DNA of 64,000 nucleotides from Pachyseris speciosa (GCA_016490735.1 JAEMWC010000048.1:1188501-1252500); one strand, 5' to 3'. Shown: positions 11,829 through 27,000, counted from the stretch's first letter. Translations and numbers: made by a program. The notes: generated by a model not told the origin, from the letters alone.

Positions 11829-14800
11829 AAATTATGAAATTTGAAATAAAATGGCGAGGAAGCTCATAAAGAAACCACTGGGCTTATAAGCTATGAGCTC
11901 CCTCAAAATGAAACAGAATAGATAGGCAATGTTGTTTTGAAAATAGAGCAGTTAGAATTTCGAGGTTTTTTTTCAATGTGTGACATCTGGAATGCTTCTG
12001 AGAAACATGTCATATACACGGAAACGATTCGCCTTGTGTTTCTGAGTTTTGAATTTCCAATATGTTAAGAGAAGTGTCTATGCGAATGTTTTCAAGCTTA
12101 GCAGAGAGAAAAAATGTTTTGAGAGAGCCAAAGTAAACTCCAAATGTTGCCACTCAATTTAGAAGTAAACAACGACAGCTGACATCGACTATGGATGGTA
12201 ACTCTCAAAACAGTTTAACACGCTTTGCTCGTATGTCTCGCTTTGCTCGTATAAGCAGGGCTGACAACAGGTTTTGAGAAGCAGACTTGAGGAAAACTGC
12301 GGATGAGTAAAAAGCCAAGTGGAAACCACAGCGAAGACCAGTGAGCACATAATCTACCAGAGCACGATCTGGATGTCCCAGCAGCTCCCACTCCAACTTG
12401 TCTACGTTGATGGGGAGATTGAGGATGGAGGGCGCAAGGGGGTGAGTAACCCTTGTAAGGAAGAACTTGCATCTGAGGGTGAGCTAATGTCGGGAGGACG
12501 GTGAGGCTTGTCAGGGGAAGTAACCATGGACAGATGACGAGATTCTGAAGATGCGCATGGATAATCAACCGAGATAGCTGATGTAATAAAATTATGCTCC
12601 TTGGAAAGACTAGAACATGACCGACTGAGGGTAGAAACTTGATAACTGGAACTTGAACTAGAACTAGAATGTAACGAACTGGAACAAGAAATTATGGCTT
12701 GGGAACAAAAACTACTAGAACTATGTACACTATTGATCAACGATAAATGCTGGAAATCAACGCCGTCAACGCTTTTTCCCTGATGGAGTAGGTGAGCGGG
12801 ACCATCTGGCTTCCTGCTTAGACTGGTAAGGACAGGATGTGCGTCGATGCTCTCTGCTACAGACCTCGCAGACGTGACGAAATCTACAATGACCGAAGGA
12901 CCAACGACATTGCCCATCATTCCAAGAATGGCAGAGCTGGGACGAGTTGGGATTGTGGTCCAATCTGGTCGAAGCAGATGATTCCTTTGTCTGGAGAGAA
13001 CTGGCTGTAGATGAGGAAAGGTTTGGGACCAGTGTGTGGAAGTTGTAAAGATCATGTTTCATCTTGGACCAATCCCTTAGGCCTGTGGCTGCGGCATCTT
13101 TACCAAAAGGCCGTATCATATTGTTGCCGTGCTCGTCCCAGAACTTTTTTAGCCGTTTGGATGATAAGTAACTTGTACTGAGACAGATCCGCCCATCTCG
13201 AAGGATGTGAGGCGCAAAGAACTAGCGAGTAGATGGTGAAAGCTTCAATCCACGTGAGGATGTCCTGAATCTCAAAGGACTGTTTGCCGGCAGGAGCGAC
13301 ACCAGTTTCCCATCCAGGAATGTTTGCGTTTCGGACTCATTAGGCTTAAGGTTGTCTGGAAGGAGGTCTGCGAGCTCGATGAATTGGCCACTAGTTATTT
13401 TGAGGACAAGTTTGTTAGGAATGGGAGAATAGTCCGGGCCGATTACAAAATCTTTGCCGATGAGCGGAGCCAACGTAGAAATGGTGGGAAATGATGAGAC
13501 AATGCCTCCAACCCTGGTTGACTGGGAACTCACTGGTGACGATACCGATAAGGAAGGGAAGCAAAAAACCAGGTTCGAACGAGTGCAAAAGGTAGAAACA
13601 AAGGAAGAAACGGAAAAGTTACCTGCAGAAACGGCCTGGTGTTGTTGGGAGCTGACAGACGTTTGACAAATGGATGTTGATGGCGATGAGTTGACCGCGG
13701 GAATCATGCTAGAAATGATTCCAGGTAAACAATCCGATAGGACTCTAGTTAAGGGCTGGGCCAACGGATCAGCGTTTGCACTCGAACCAGCGGAGGATAC
13801 CGAGATTGTCAAACGAAGTCGACGAAGAAGATGACTTGGACTGAAAATCCTCTGACCACCTGTCACTGGAAAGGCTGTTGTTCGTCGAGCGAGGCATGTC
13901 GTAGACCACGCCAAAATATTCGAAAAAACAGACTTCTCTACGCTTAAGCAAACACAGAAAGGAGAAGATAGGACGCTCCAAAGCTCCACAGAAAACCGCC
14001 ACGCTACGTTGCACTGACGAACACACCACACGCAACTCCAGTATTGTACTCTGCGCATGTGCTACCATTTGCTACCACTACCTGCCTGACAAACCAGCAT
14101 CTCTTTGTTGCTAACTGGTAGATGGGTACAGGTGGTGGGCTGTGCTGTGTCCAGTAGGAAGTTGTTACTCAGTGAGTGACAACTTACCTGGCACTTCAGA
14201 GATAAGCCTCCTTTCCTGTTTGATGGTTAACCCTACCTACAGCTGTACAGGGTATAAAAGGATTAACCAAGGCAGCTTTTTGCAGTGAAGTTAACAGAAT
14301 GAATGAAGTAAACCTATAGAACACAGTAAACAAACTACATGTATGATCATGAGAAAAAAAAATTGTCATGTCTTTCCTTCACATTCATGATCTCCTAATT
14401 TTGCCCATGACTAAATTAGAGGGATGGCATGGGGGATTCTGCCCTTGTGTACTTTGGACTGATGTGGTGACTTTTTTGGATAATTAATTTGGGAAAAGTT
14501 TGATTTGGTTGGTCAGTTTTCATTGATGTTGGAGTTGCCATGGTAACAAAATTTGTACAGACTGATTTTGTAGGAACTGGTATAATTCAGTTTCTGTTGA
14601 ACTAGGTAACTTATTGTTTCCCAGCCTGCAACTGTTCCACTGTCATGTGGGTTTAATGCACTTGGATTAAGTTGAAGGAAAGTAAAAAGCATGCTCTCTT
14701 GCATAGGATTAGACATAACTAGTCAAATGCCAATGATTATTAATACAATTTCTGTGTTAAGAACTATAACTGAGCTGGTTAAAAAAGATCCTTCCATTAT

Positions 14801-17800
14801 AAATGATGAGGATGAAGCATCAAACACTCCTCTTCACCTGGCTGCAACAGAAGGCCATGTAAAGTGCTGCAAGGAATTGCTAGAAAGAGGAGCTGAAGTG
14901 GATGCAAGGTGGGTGAAGTGGTGTCACATTTGATATTTTTATGTCAGTAAGCTTCTTGTTGATCAGACCCTGAGCTTGGGTTTGGTTCACCCATTACCTA
15001 TTTACAGGAAATTAACGCTCGTTTTAATTAAGGTATTCAAAATTAACACGACTTAAATTAACGCGAAAATGAAGGAAAACTTTCTTCCCATTAAAGGAAT
15101 TTAACATGGAAGAGGTGCGAAAATTTCAAAGTAAAGGATAATAACAGGTTCACAGAGTTGTGTACATAGGAAAAAACACCACAAGTAAGAGGTTTGTTGA
15201 TCCATTTGTGATTTGTTAAGAGACACTACATTTCTTTACCAGCAGTGCAGCTCATTTATAAATGTATCTTGGTGTCATCTCTTTTCACAAAGATCACTGG
15301 TGTAAACACCTGTTATGAAAGTATTCAATTTCCCTGCTTGAGCACCTTTTTTTTCCTTTTCGACCATAATCTGCAAAAAGCGTAAAAGCTCTATTAAGCC
15401 CCCCCTCTCTAATAAGCCCCCCGTTTGGAAGTAATTTTTTGTAATAAGCCCCCCCCCCTCTAATAACCCCCCCTCCCCTTTTGGAACATTGATATTTTGT
15501 AATAAGCCCCTCCAATTCTCTCTTACGAAATTCACTCTCATGCAGCCCAGTTGGTTTACTTTTAACCAATTATACACTCAAACACATAATACTGTTTGTT
15601 GCTCTTTATTAAATAATCAAGTTTCACTGCAGTTGTTTGAGTTTGGTACAAAAACTATTATAAGACGAGAACAGCTTGTTTGAGATTTCAAATAAGCCCC
15701 CCTCTCTATTAAGCCCCCTGTCAATGAGGCCTGAAATTAAATAAGCCCCTCCCCCCCTGGGAGGGGGGGCTAAATAGAGCTGTTACGGTAATTGCTTTGA
15801 GATCAAAACATGAACACAAACTGCAGTGATTCCCAATCTGGAAATGTAACTAGGCTATAATACAGTTATTAAGAAAACATTGTGCAAAGAAATCACATCA
15901 CCTATTGATTCTGTTGTTGTTGTTGTTGTTGTTTTTGTTTGATTCTGTTGTTGTTGTTGTTTGATTCTGTTGTTGTTTTTTTTCTGTTGTTGTTGTTTGA
16001 ATCTGCTGTTGTTGTTGTTTGATTCTGTTGTTGTTGTTTGATTCTGTTGTTGTTGTTTTTTCTGTTGTTGTTGTTTGATTCTGTTGTTTTTTCTGTTGTT
16101 GTTTGATTCTGTTGTTGTTTGATTCTGTTGTTTTTTTCTGTTGTTGTTTGATTCTGTTGTTGTTGTTTGATTCTGTTGTTGTTTGGTTATGTTTCTTGTT
16201 GTTTTTTTCTGTTGTTGTTTGATTCTGTTGTTGTTTTTGTTTGATTCTGTTATTGTTGTTTGATTCTGTTGTCGTTTTTTCTGTTGTTGGTTTTGTTTGA
16301 TTCTGCTGTTGTTGTTTTTTCTGTTGTTGTTGTTTTTGTTTGATTCTGTTGTTGTTTTTTCTGTTGTTGTTGTTGTTGTTTGAATTAGCTTTTCAATTTG
16401 GTTACAAGGTACACTATAGTAATCATTCTTATTTAAAGGAGTTACTTAATTATACACAGTTGTAAGCATGCATCATTTGATTGAAGGAACTCAACACTCT
16501 GGACTCCCCTGGATTGTGCTGCAGCCAAAGGCCACACAAAAGTGGCTGGTATTTTGTTGGAGTACGACTCCCCGGTTGATCCTACTGACAAAGCAAAGGT
16601 AACCAAAGTAGTTGAATGCATTGTAACAGACTTGGTAACAAACTATGTGAGTGATCGTACACCCATGGTTAGGCATAAGGTCTGTAAGGGATCTAAATTG
16701 TTGCTATGATACTGTGTACCTGAACTGTTGCATGTTGCATGTTGGAGGTTGTTGTTGTCGCGCTTTATTTCATCTTGGGCGTCATCATCATCCTTTTTCC
16801 TAAAAAAAATAAAAGGAAAAAAATCATCGTCCTCCTTTCGTTCCTTATTTTGTCCCTGTCACATACCCACTGTAAGAGTTTGGTTGCCTGTTTCGCTTGG
16901 GAGGGGCCCTTGTGGTAAGGAATTTGTTGCGGAAGCAAAATATGTGTCCCAGACAAAAATTTTGTGTCCGCAAAAAATGTGTCCCAGTTTGCACAGCATG
17001 GAAACACAACACTTTGTTTTGTGTCCTGTGTGTTTGCTCACCCGAGAAACATCATGAGCAGGAATGTGTCCACAACAATGTGTCCTCGTTTGCCAGGGTC
17101 TGTAGGATATGCAGTGTCTAACCAGCTGTACATTTGCTGCATGCAAGAGTAGATGGCTAATAACAGAAAATCCAGGCTGACTTCATACAGCCCGTATATT
17201 GACCCGTTTGGCCTCAATAGTAATAACTACTGTACATGTAACATTTAATTTCTCCTTGAAATGTCACTTCACAATGAAGCTCACTGGTCATGAGAATATT
17301 GGAGATGATCAGCAAAGGTGGAATGTATTGATGTTTGGGCAATCGCCGCTGAGTGCAGTGTCGTACAAAAAGAAATTTTGATAATATGGTGGGAAAACCA
17401 ATTAATGCTGATTGAGGTTGGAGTTTTCTCTGACTGGACTCTTTATGACAACCAAGAGAATAGTCCATTTTACAATTGCATGCTCAGTGGCCTGGCCTAT
17501 GAATGGAAACGAGACTGGCGGTGACCTTGTGTTGGTACAGACCTCACTACTATTCTCATGTAAATCATGAAGTTCTTATGCTAACTAGTCCTTATTTGCA
17601 TGACAAACACGGAGAGCTTTGTATCAAAACAAGGTCAGCTCCAGCCTCGCTTCCATTCAAAGGCTAGGTCACTGAGCACTCAACTGTAAAATGGGCTATT
17701 CTAATTTTATTGCTTGCATAACTGCTAATTTTATATACAAGTCATATCTTTTGTTTTTCTACAGGCAACTCCTCTGCACCTGGCTGCAAAAGAGGGACAC

Positions 17801-20800
17801 CCTGAGGTTATATCACTGCTGCTATCAAAAGGGGCAGATATAACACTCACAGATCACACAGGAAGAAACTGTCTTGATTTAGCAATCGATCATGGCCGCA
17901 AGTATGAGTACATTCTGTAATTAACACAATAATTGTATAGGCATGCACCTTATTATAGGAAATTAATTAAGGTATCCAAAACTAACACGACTCAAATTAT
18001 AGGAAATTAACGCGAAAGAGGTGCCTACATTTCAAAATAAGGGAAATTTAACACGTCACAAAGAAACAGAATTTGTTGAGACAGTAGGAACAAATTTATT
18101 TTAACACCGTAAAAATCTGCAATACAAAGAATGCTCGTGGAATAATTGTCCCTAATGTAACTCGCCGCTTCGAGCGTTGTTCAATGCCCATGATAACGGC
18201 GGATCTCCACTCAGATAAAATAATGCTTTTTCCTTTTTCGGAAATATTCTAAACAATTTAACCTTGTGAAAGATTGATCGGAAATACAGTGCGAGAAAAA
18301 AGGTATTGTCTCTTAGTTGTCAAAAATGTTTTGAGTTTACCGAGGCGAAAATAATGGAAATTAAGGTCGCGGAAATGAATGCGTCACTTAGTTTATGACA
18401 CATAAATTAAAACTAACAAAAATTAACGCGACTGAAATTAACATTCGCGTTAATCTCATGGTGTGTTAATTTTCTATAATAAGGTAATCTAGAATAAAAT
18501 AAATTATATATACCCAAGCTAGTATAAGCCAGCTATGAAGTTTACCGGACAACCTTTCAGCCAATAGTTCCTTTTTTCCCTTAAATTCTAACTGAATTCA
18601 TGCGTAATTGAAGTAAATAATCACGAACGGATTGAGATTTTAGTAACACCATGATTCGATTCACGGTTATACTCCCTGATTCAGTTATTATTCGGTTTGA
18701 AACAGTATGCTCTCTTATGCACGACGTATCAACCAATTCTGCGCCTCAGAATATCTGTGATCTTTTTACCTATTCATCCGACGTTCATACATATAATACT
18801 AGATTTTCTGATGCTGGTAACTTATATGTTAATAAATCAAGACTGAGTATTCGACTTAATTCGTTTTCCATTTTCGGAGCTAAGTTATGGAATTGCCTGA
18901 AGCCTGACCTGCGTAAGCATAGGAAAAAACCTTTCAAAAACAAAATTCACCAATCCTTACTTGCGGTGCTTTGTGATGAGGATGATTATGTTGATGTCCC
19001 GACGTTAATCTTAAAAATTTCTAATTATCATTAATCAAACTAGCTATTATTATTACTTCCTTATGTTCTATGTTGTCTTAAAGGTTCTTGCTCTTCTCGT
19101 GTACATGCTAGCTATCTGTGAATGTATGTGTATACCTATTTATTTATTTATTTATTTATTTATTTATTTTATTATATTTTTATTTATTTATGTATTTATT
19201 TCTTAACTTGAATTACTAATAATTTATTTTGCTAAATTTGATTGTAAGCTACACAACCCGCCTTGATTAGCTTTGCTACATACGGGTTGTGTATTTTTCT
19301 AAATTGTATAATTGTAATGTTCGAAATAAAGTGAAAGTGAAAGTTTGTACCTTGCTTGTATGTTAAGAGGCAGTCCCGCTAAAAGCGGTCCTCTCGACTT
19401 GGCGACCAAAAAAAGTTTTCCTTTATTTTTTGACCATGAAAAGGGTTTGGTACACATGTTTAAAAAATGCTAGAATTATTTTCCAGTTCTTTATTTTTGC
19501 GCCGCCACAGGCCCAAATTGAATTTTGGCTCACCTGCCCGAACTGATAGCGATCGAAAGTGTAAATTTCACAGATTTTGTCAAGCGCGCTCTGACTGCAA
19601 AAATCTAGCTCACTGAATTCTATTTTGCTACAAGTTACAAGGTGTATTCAGTTAGTTCACAGCCAAAATGTAGAAACTTACAAGAAAATCTTACGCATTC
19701 CAGCGTGATTAGAAGACTCCCTTCTCTTGAGCCTTATTTTGCATATCGAAAACTAACCAAATGAAAGGAAAGAAAACTCAAAAGTTTGGTCTAAATCGTG
19801 ATAAAAAACCACATCAGAGCAAAGTCTACACTCCAATGAGCTAGCATATCGCTTCAAACCGGCGGGTATCTCCTTAGCTTCCACACACCACGAGCTCAAA
19901 ATTGACAAAAATCCATGTTTTTACATAATTATCGTTGGTGTCAAAGTCATTTGCGTAATTCTAAAAACGGTGAAAATATATATATTTTTCCCGTTCAGAT
20001 TCTTTTACTAGCCTTCTAACAATGAGTCTTAACTTCCTTTAATACCAAAATGTGGGAGGGGACGGAACAAATAAATAAGAAAAAATTCTATTTTTGCAAT
20101 ACATGTATAGATAAGTATCTAATCGGTGAATAGCAAAAAAAAAAAAAGGAATTCCTTCAATATTATTTCAGTTCATCACACTAAAGCTAAAAAGGTCTAT
20201 TATAGTGAACACTAACATGACGCGACTATACAATTCTGTGGTAGGAGTGGCCTGAACTGAGCGGCAACTACAGATGTATGGGCTTTCATTTTATCGGCAT
20301 AATTAGCATTTTTCGCTTTTTTTATACTGTATTGATTATACAGTAATTTGTAGACACGAGGTTTTTTTAGTAGTACCTAACCTTTGTCTTTTGCAACTCA
20401 GTGGATAATACAGAATAAAGTGCACATTTTAACCCATTCGAGCCCGGCCGATTTTTTCGTTTTTGGAGTGATTTTCCACCTAACGATCCATAGCATTTCG
20501 TGGCTCTTTATTTCAAACTACCATGGAAAAGTGGTGCTGTCCTAAGGCACTGGAGGCTCAAGGTTTCTGAAAACTTCATTCTGACATAGCTATTTTTCAT
20601 ACGTGGAGCTACAAGAACACCCCAAGTTCGGTTTGCTTGCGATTGTTGCTAAGTTCATTTTTTTACAGCCATTTTTCATCTTTAGTGGCTGCCTGATGAG
20701 CATCGTTAAGCGTGACGGTAGCTAAGAGTCCACATTTGGCTTGTTACTCTACGAACTGGGAATCTGGCCGGTCGGACACTTAGTACCTTTGGGGCTCGAC

Positions 20801-23800
20801 TATTGATGAACTTCTCGACCTACCGCCGCATATTTTGGAATTTGTGAGCACTGAAGATGACCACAAGCAGGAATTTTTGGCGGTAGGTCGGAGTGGCTGT
20901 ATGTGAAAGAACTGGGGGAAGAAACGGGTGCTGTGAAAAATTCTCGTTATTTCCGAGCTTCAATGCGGTCGAGATGTTGAAAATGGCGGGAAGGCCAGAA
21001 TGCATTGTAACAAATGGCTGTATCTACGCTCGGGAGAAGAATATGAACCAAAAATGTCATTTCTAAGCTAGAACAAGGACTGAATTTTTTTATGATGGTT
21101 GAAGTTTGGTTTTTTTAAGATGATTTCTTTAAAAAACATAAAGGCAAAAGGGGGCATTTTCGTCGCTTCTCTTTGACGTTAAAAATGGTCACTTTAATTT
21201 CGTTCTTGTTCAAACTCAAAAGGCCATATTTGATAAAAATCGCTACGTTTCTTGCGCTTATTGGATATCCAAATTTAGAGGACATTCCATTTCGTGCTCA
21301 CAACTGACAGTTTGGGCAATATTCGTGCGATTGAGAAAGCTGCAATGTTTTGAAGCATGGGAGTCTTGTGCGGCTGGTTTTGGCCGGCACGGACGCCAAG
21401 GGTACAATTTGTTTTGGACTTTTCTGCTTATTTCTATTCCTTACTCCTATTCTGTCATAGAATAGTGGATTAAAGATGAAAGTGATCTGCACACAGCTCG
21501 TCGCAGAATAGTCTGGATGGAGCAACTGAACCTGTCTTCGGCAGGCCGCGCATAGGCTCTTACCGATAGTACTAGCACTTTTTGGCATTATTTGGCTTCG
21601 CGCGAATTTTTTTTTTTTTTTTTTTACATTTATCCCAAAAAAGCATTGCTAGCATTTCTTTGGATTTTCGACTGATTATTTGTATAATTTTGTGTTAAAA
21701 AGCACAATCTGACTTTATCGTCCAAAGCCGCGTTTTGCCCTCATTTTAGTCAAAGGAGCCGAGGAGGCCTGGGGAATAGGTTTGATAGGTCAGCGGTTGC
21801 CTTCTAGAACCCAGTCCATCACACTCGTTCCAAGATGACGTCATCCACGTTGTCATCAAGGAACAATGGTCAGCCAGCCAAGGCAGAGATAGCTCGAGAC
21901 TCGAGAGCGTACTCTGCCGTCAATAAGTGGAAAAAAATAAGACTAGGGGGAACTGGGATGCAAAAAACATAAGCATACATGATCGGATTCAGCAATATAC
22001 AGGAGAAGAACTATCAATCAAAGACGGGGAGTTGTTTTTGTTGAAAAATGTAACTGAAAATCTTCTATGTTTAAAAAAATCGGAAAAAAGGGAGCATTTT
22101 TATGTAACCCACGAGCGCTTTTTAAAAAATTAGAATTATTTTAGCACTTTTTTTTGGCAAAAAACAAGCACTGCTTTAAGCATTTAATGCTTTTTTTACG
22201 AGCACTATCGGTAAGAGCCTAGCCGCGCAAAGCCTGCATGGAAGGCGCTAGAAAAGAAAATGGAACTGAGGAAGCGGACGCGCGCGCTAACTCCCTCCTG
22301 TCCCGTCGCTCCGCTCCCTCCGGTCGTATCACTTTGAAAATTTCCATTTGAGAATTGAACGCTCCGTTCTAATTAACATCGCGGTCTGCCCAATCAGTGC
22401 CAGGAAACTGCAGGAAACCCCCTACCCTATTCCTCCATTATTTTCGTTTCCTTAATAGGAACTCCTTCCCAATTTCGGCTTAAAATGTAAGTAGTGCGCG
22501 CTCAAATATTCAGCTAGCTTCCCACACAGTCGTGAGAGCCAGCTAATTTCAGCACTTTCTTCGCTAGTCATCGTTTCTACATACAACATAACCCTTTTCC
22601 AACCGCTTTTCAAATTTCCTTTCAAGTTCTGTTTAACAATTCCAGATTACGGATATTAAACTCTTTACCTTTAAAGCAGGTCTAGTAGAAAGTTTTATTT
22701 GACTGGATCTTTTTATTTTTGACCTGTACATGTCAACATGTGTCATAGCCTTTGCACAGTTTTGCCGGTCAGGCCAATCCTACCCCACATCCAGTTTGTG
22801 TTTGATCACGAGCCCTGGTTCGATATATTATTGGAGACAGTGTGATGGACTAAAACAATATTGAAGGAATTCCTTTTTTTTGCTATTCACCGATTAGATA
22901 CTTGTCTATACATGTATTGAAAAACGGAAATTTTTCTTATTTATTTGTTCCGTACCCTCCCACATTTTGTCCCCCCCCCCCCCCCCCATCCCATGAGACA
23001 AACAACAACCAAACAATTAGCATAGTCACGTTCAATGTAACGCAAGACAGCAGGCGAAGTTATTCTTGTTGGTTTAATATAACGGTTCGCGATGTTGAGT
23101 TTGTAGCTTGGAAACTTTGAAGACCATCTCGTGGTTCACAACGTGAATTAACGAAATTTATTCAATAGACTACTTACAACCACCAATGTTTTATACTTTG
23201 TGGGTCTCGCAAGCCATAAAGACTGATCACGTTTATACAACGTTTTACCACAACACACGATTTTTATTGCATACAATCATTAAAGGAAGTTAAGACCCAT
23301 TGTTTAGAAGGCTAGTAAAAGAATCTGAACGGGAGAAAAAAATATATTTTCGCCAATTTTTAGAATTATGCAAATGACTTTGACACCAACGATAATTATG
23401 TAAAAACATGGATTTTTGTCAATTTTGAGCTCGTGGTGTGTGGAAGCTAAGGAGATACCCGCCGGTTTGAAGCGATATGCTAGCTCATTGGAGTGTAGAC
23501 TTTGCTCTGATGTGGTTTTTTATCACGATTTAGACCAAACTTTTGAGTTTTCTTTCTTTCCTATATGCAAAATAAGGCTCAAGAGAAGGGAGTCTTCTAA
23601 TCACGCTGGAATGCGTAAGATTTTCTTGTAAGTTTCTACATTTTGGCTGTGAACTAACTGAATACACCTTGTAACTTGTAGCAAAATAGAATTCAGTGAG
23701 CTAGATTTTTGCAGTCAGAGCGCGCTTGACAAAATCTGTGAAATTTACACTTTCGATCGCTATCAGTTCGGGCAGGTGAGCCAAAATTCAATTTGGGCCT

Positions 23801-23960
23801 GTGGCGGCGCAAAAATAAAGAACTGGAAAATAATTCTAGCATTTTTTAAACATGTGTACCAAACCCTTTTCATGGTCAAAAAATAAAGGAAAACTTTTTT
23901 TGGTCGCCAAGTCGAGAGGACCGCTTTTAGCGGGACTGCCTCTTAAGTGTCTATATTGTC

Positions 23961-24026
<66 letters not shown>

Positions 24027-27000
24027 TTTTTGTCGTTCTGGTATGTACATAAAGAGTAGATAACTGTTCAAAAAAGTTTCGAATTCCGCCGTGTTTTGTC
24101 GTGAAATCATCGTTCAAAGCTCCCGCTTGAGCCACGCCCATCAAACTTTGACCAAGCTAGTAAGGAGCATGGGTCTATTCCTGGTTTGAAGTCACAAACT
24201 GAAAAGCAAAGCAGTTTGTAACGTTAAACCTGGAATAGACCCATGGGCGTGGCTCAAGCGGGAACTTTGAACGACGATTTCAGGACAAAACACGGCGGAA
24301 TTCGAAACCTTTTTTGAACAGCTATCTAATCTACTCCTTATGTACAGTGTACATACCAGAACCACAAAAAAAAAAAAACAGAAGACGACATAGACACTTT
24401 AAGGTCAGGATATCTACATGTAAATAACAATTTTGGTTTATGTGTTTTCATCTTTTGGGCGTGTAAGCCAGTGATTTGTTTATGGATGACTTGTTTCTTG
24501 TTTGTGGCAGGGACTTAAGTAAACGATAAGCAAGACCATGGTTGTTGTTTTACTAAAGCACTCTTTTTAATGGGAACAGGGAGGCAGCAATTACAATCAT
24601 CAATGATGAGAACTGGATGAAAGTCATGCGAAACAAAACGTGGGAGCAACACCGCGTCACCACCCCGATGAGAAAACTAATCACGAAACTTCCTGGTACG
24701 TGCCTGTTCAATCACCACAAATTGCTTTTCTCCAGTAACTTGGAACTATTTCAAATAGTTTCTGGAAGACTTTGAAGTAATTGCGCAAGTGCATTCTGTC
24801 TTTTTTAATTATTTGTGCTTCATTTGGGCAGCACAGGCTGAGACAATATTTACATGGATGTGAAAAGAGATGAAACTTGCAAATAATAATAATTAATAAT
24901 GAAAAATAAATCATTTCATTTGAGTGTCAGTGTATTTAGCCAGATCGCATTGGATTTGGAAATATTGGTTTTTGAGGAGAGGGAAAATTCTGGAGAACCG
25001 TGGAAAAAAAAACCTCTCAGAGCAGAGAAGAGGACAAACAACAAACTCAACCCACATACGATGCCGAGTCCGTGAATAGAACCCGGGCCACAACGGCAAC
25101 CACTACACTACCCCTGCTCCCCTAACTACCCTTTTTTTGTGTGTCCAGTATTTAAAACTAATACATAGAAGGAATCTGAAAAAACAGACGATAGAATTAC
25201 CAATAGAGAGATTAGGCATCGCGCTTACGGCAAACGGCAAACGCCAGGCTGAAATTTTCTCTTTGATGAAAAACAATGAAACTTTTTCGGTTTAAGCTTA
25301 TCTCCACCCAGTCAGCCAAAGCTATCGAGCAAACACGAAAAAGAGAGAAGTGAGTTCGAGAAACACAAGTTTCTGCGTTTTAGAACAAACAGCGGCTTGA
25401 CGTTTCCCGTTTGGGGTTAGCCGTAAACGCGAGGCTTAATCTCTCTAATGTTAATGTCATGGTAAGTTTATTGAACGCTGGAAGGTTTTTATTTGTTGGT
25501 GTGTTTCTAGATCTCCTTTAAAGAAGTATGCACTTAATTACTTTCTTCTTTTTCTGTTGTTTAATTTTTGTTGTTATTTTTTTTTTCCTTGCGCTTCTCA
25601 GAAGTGGCAGAAGTGGTATTCAACCGCTCCATCAAAGACAACGACCTCCAAATGGAAGACGAAGGCTATCAGATCACTTTATATTACGAATTTTTAGAAG
25701 ACGTGTACGCTGATTGGTCCGATATTGGCGATGGCACCGCATCTGAAACATCCAATCAAGCCAGCTTCTCCATGGAAGAAATTCCCGAGGATGAGCAGTA
25801 TAAGAAAATCAGAGGAAAAGCTGGTGTGGAGGAAGCCAGGGAACAGCTGGAGAGGAAGGAAAACCACCCTCTCATGATCATGGTAAGGAAACTTTTGGCC
25901 TGAGAATTTTGATCTTCCAGAGCATCAAGAAATAACATGTTGCGGGTGATGTCATCAAATGCTCCCAATATTAGGGCCATTCATACGGGAGAAAATAAGA
26001 CGCGTCTTATCTAAGACGCGACTTAAATAGGACGCGAACTGTACCGTTTATACGTTCGCGTCCTACAAAAGACGCGAAGACTTCGTACAAATGGTTCGAG
26101 TCTTTTGTAGGACGCGCACGTATGAACGAAGGTTGCCATTAGCAACAATCCAAGATGGCGTGCCGTTGCGAGAAATTTTCTAAGAAGGAAGAGACTTCAA
26201 TTTTGAATAGTCTTCTTTTCTTATGAAGACCACGCTGTTATAGAGATTCATAAACTCAGCGTAACATACAAAGAATACAACAGAAATCCGAGAAGAGTCG
26301 GTAGAAGGCGATCGACGGATTGGTTCGAACATGCCATGATACAGATAGAAGATGCTGAATTCATTGCCAACTTTCGGCTCTCCCGGCCATCTTTTGCAAA
26401 GCTTTGCAACCAATTACCCCTTCTAATCGTAAGATATGTTGTTGTTGCTATGCCCGTACAAGCCAGAATTATCTTCAGGCCTTATTTTCCTACTGCTTCA
26501 GTAGTGTTCATAACTGCGATGATCATTCACATATTCATTATTTGATCCGCAATTCAAACATATGGTTTTCATATATTCATTCTCAAATACTAATCATTCA
26601 CGGGTATATTACCAACCAACAAGATGACCAGTTCCCAGATGGCTTGTTAGCTCAGTTGGTAGACCACTGCACCGGTATCGCAGAGGTCGTGGGTTCGAAT
26701 CCCGTACAAGCCTGAATGTTTTTTCAGGCTTTATCTTCCCTACTGCTTAAGTAGTGTCCATAACTGCGATAATCGTTCACATATTCAGGAACAGTGCTAT
26801 TGGACAACAATAGTGGGACGTTTTGACAGGCCTTAAGGTTTGAACTGGCATCTTGAGCAGAATTTTACTGAAATTAGTAATCGTTGCAGTAGTATACCCA
26901 GGATGATTACGATGGTTAATGTTGCAACATGCAACAACACAAATGCCTTAGTTAGAGTTGTGGTACCTTTGTGCAAATGTACTGCTACTGTTGCTGTGAA

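Noticed and set aside
26641..26712. Functional tRNA-Thr gene
   Set aside because: The GGT anticodon is not a standard eukaryotic tRNA-Thr, position 33 is C, the D stem is mismatched, and the downstream body recurs with other copies, so it is a SINE.
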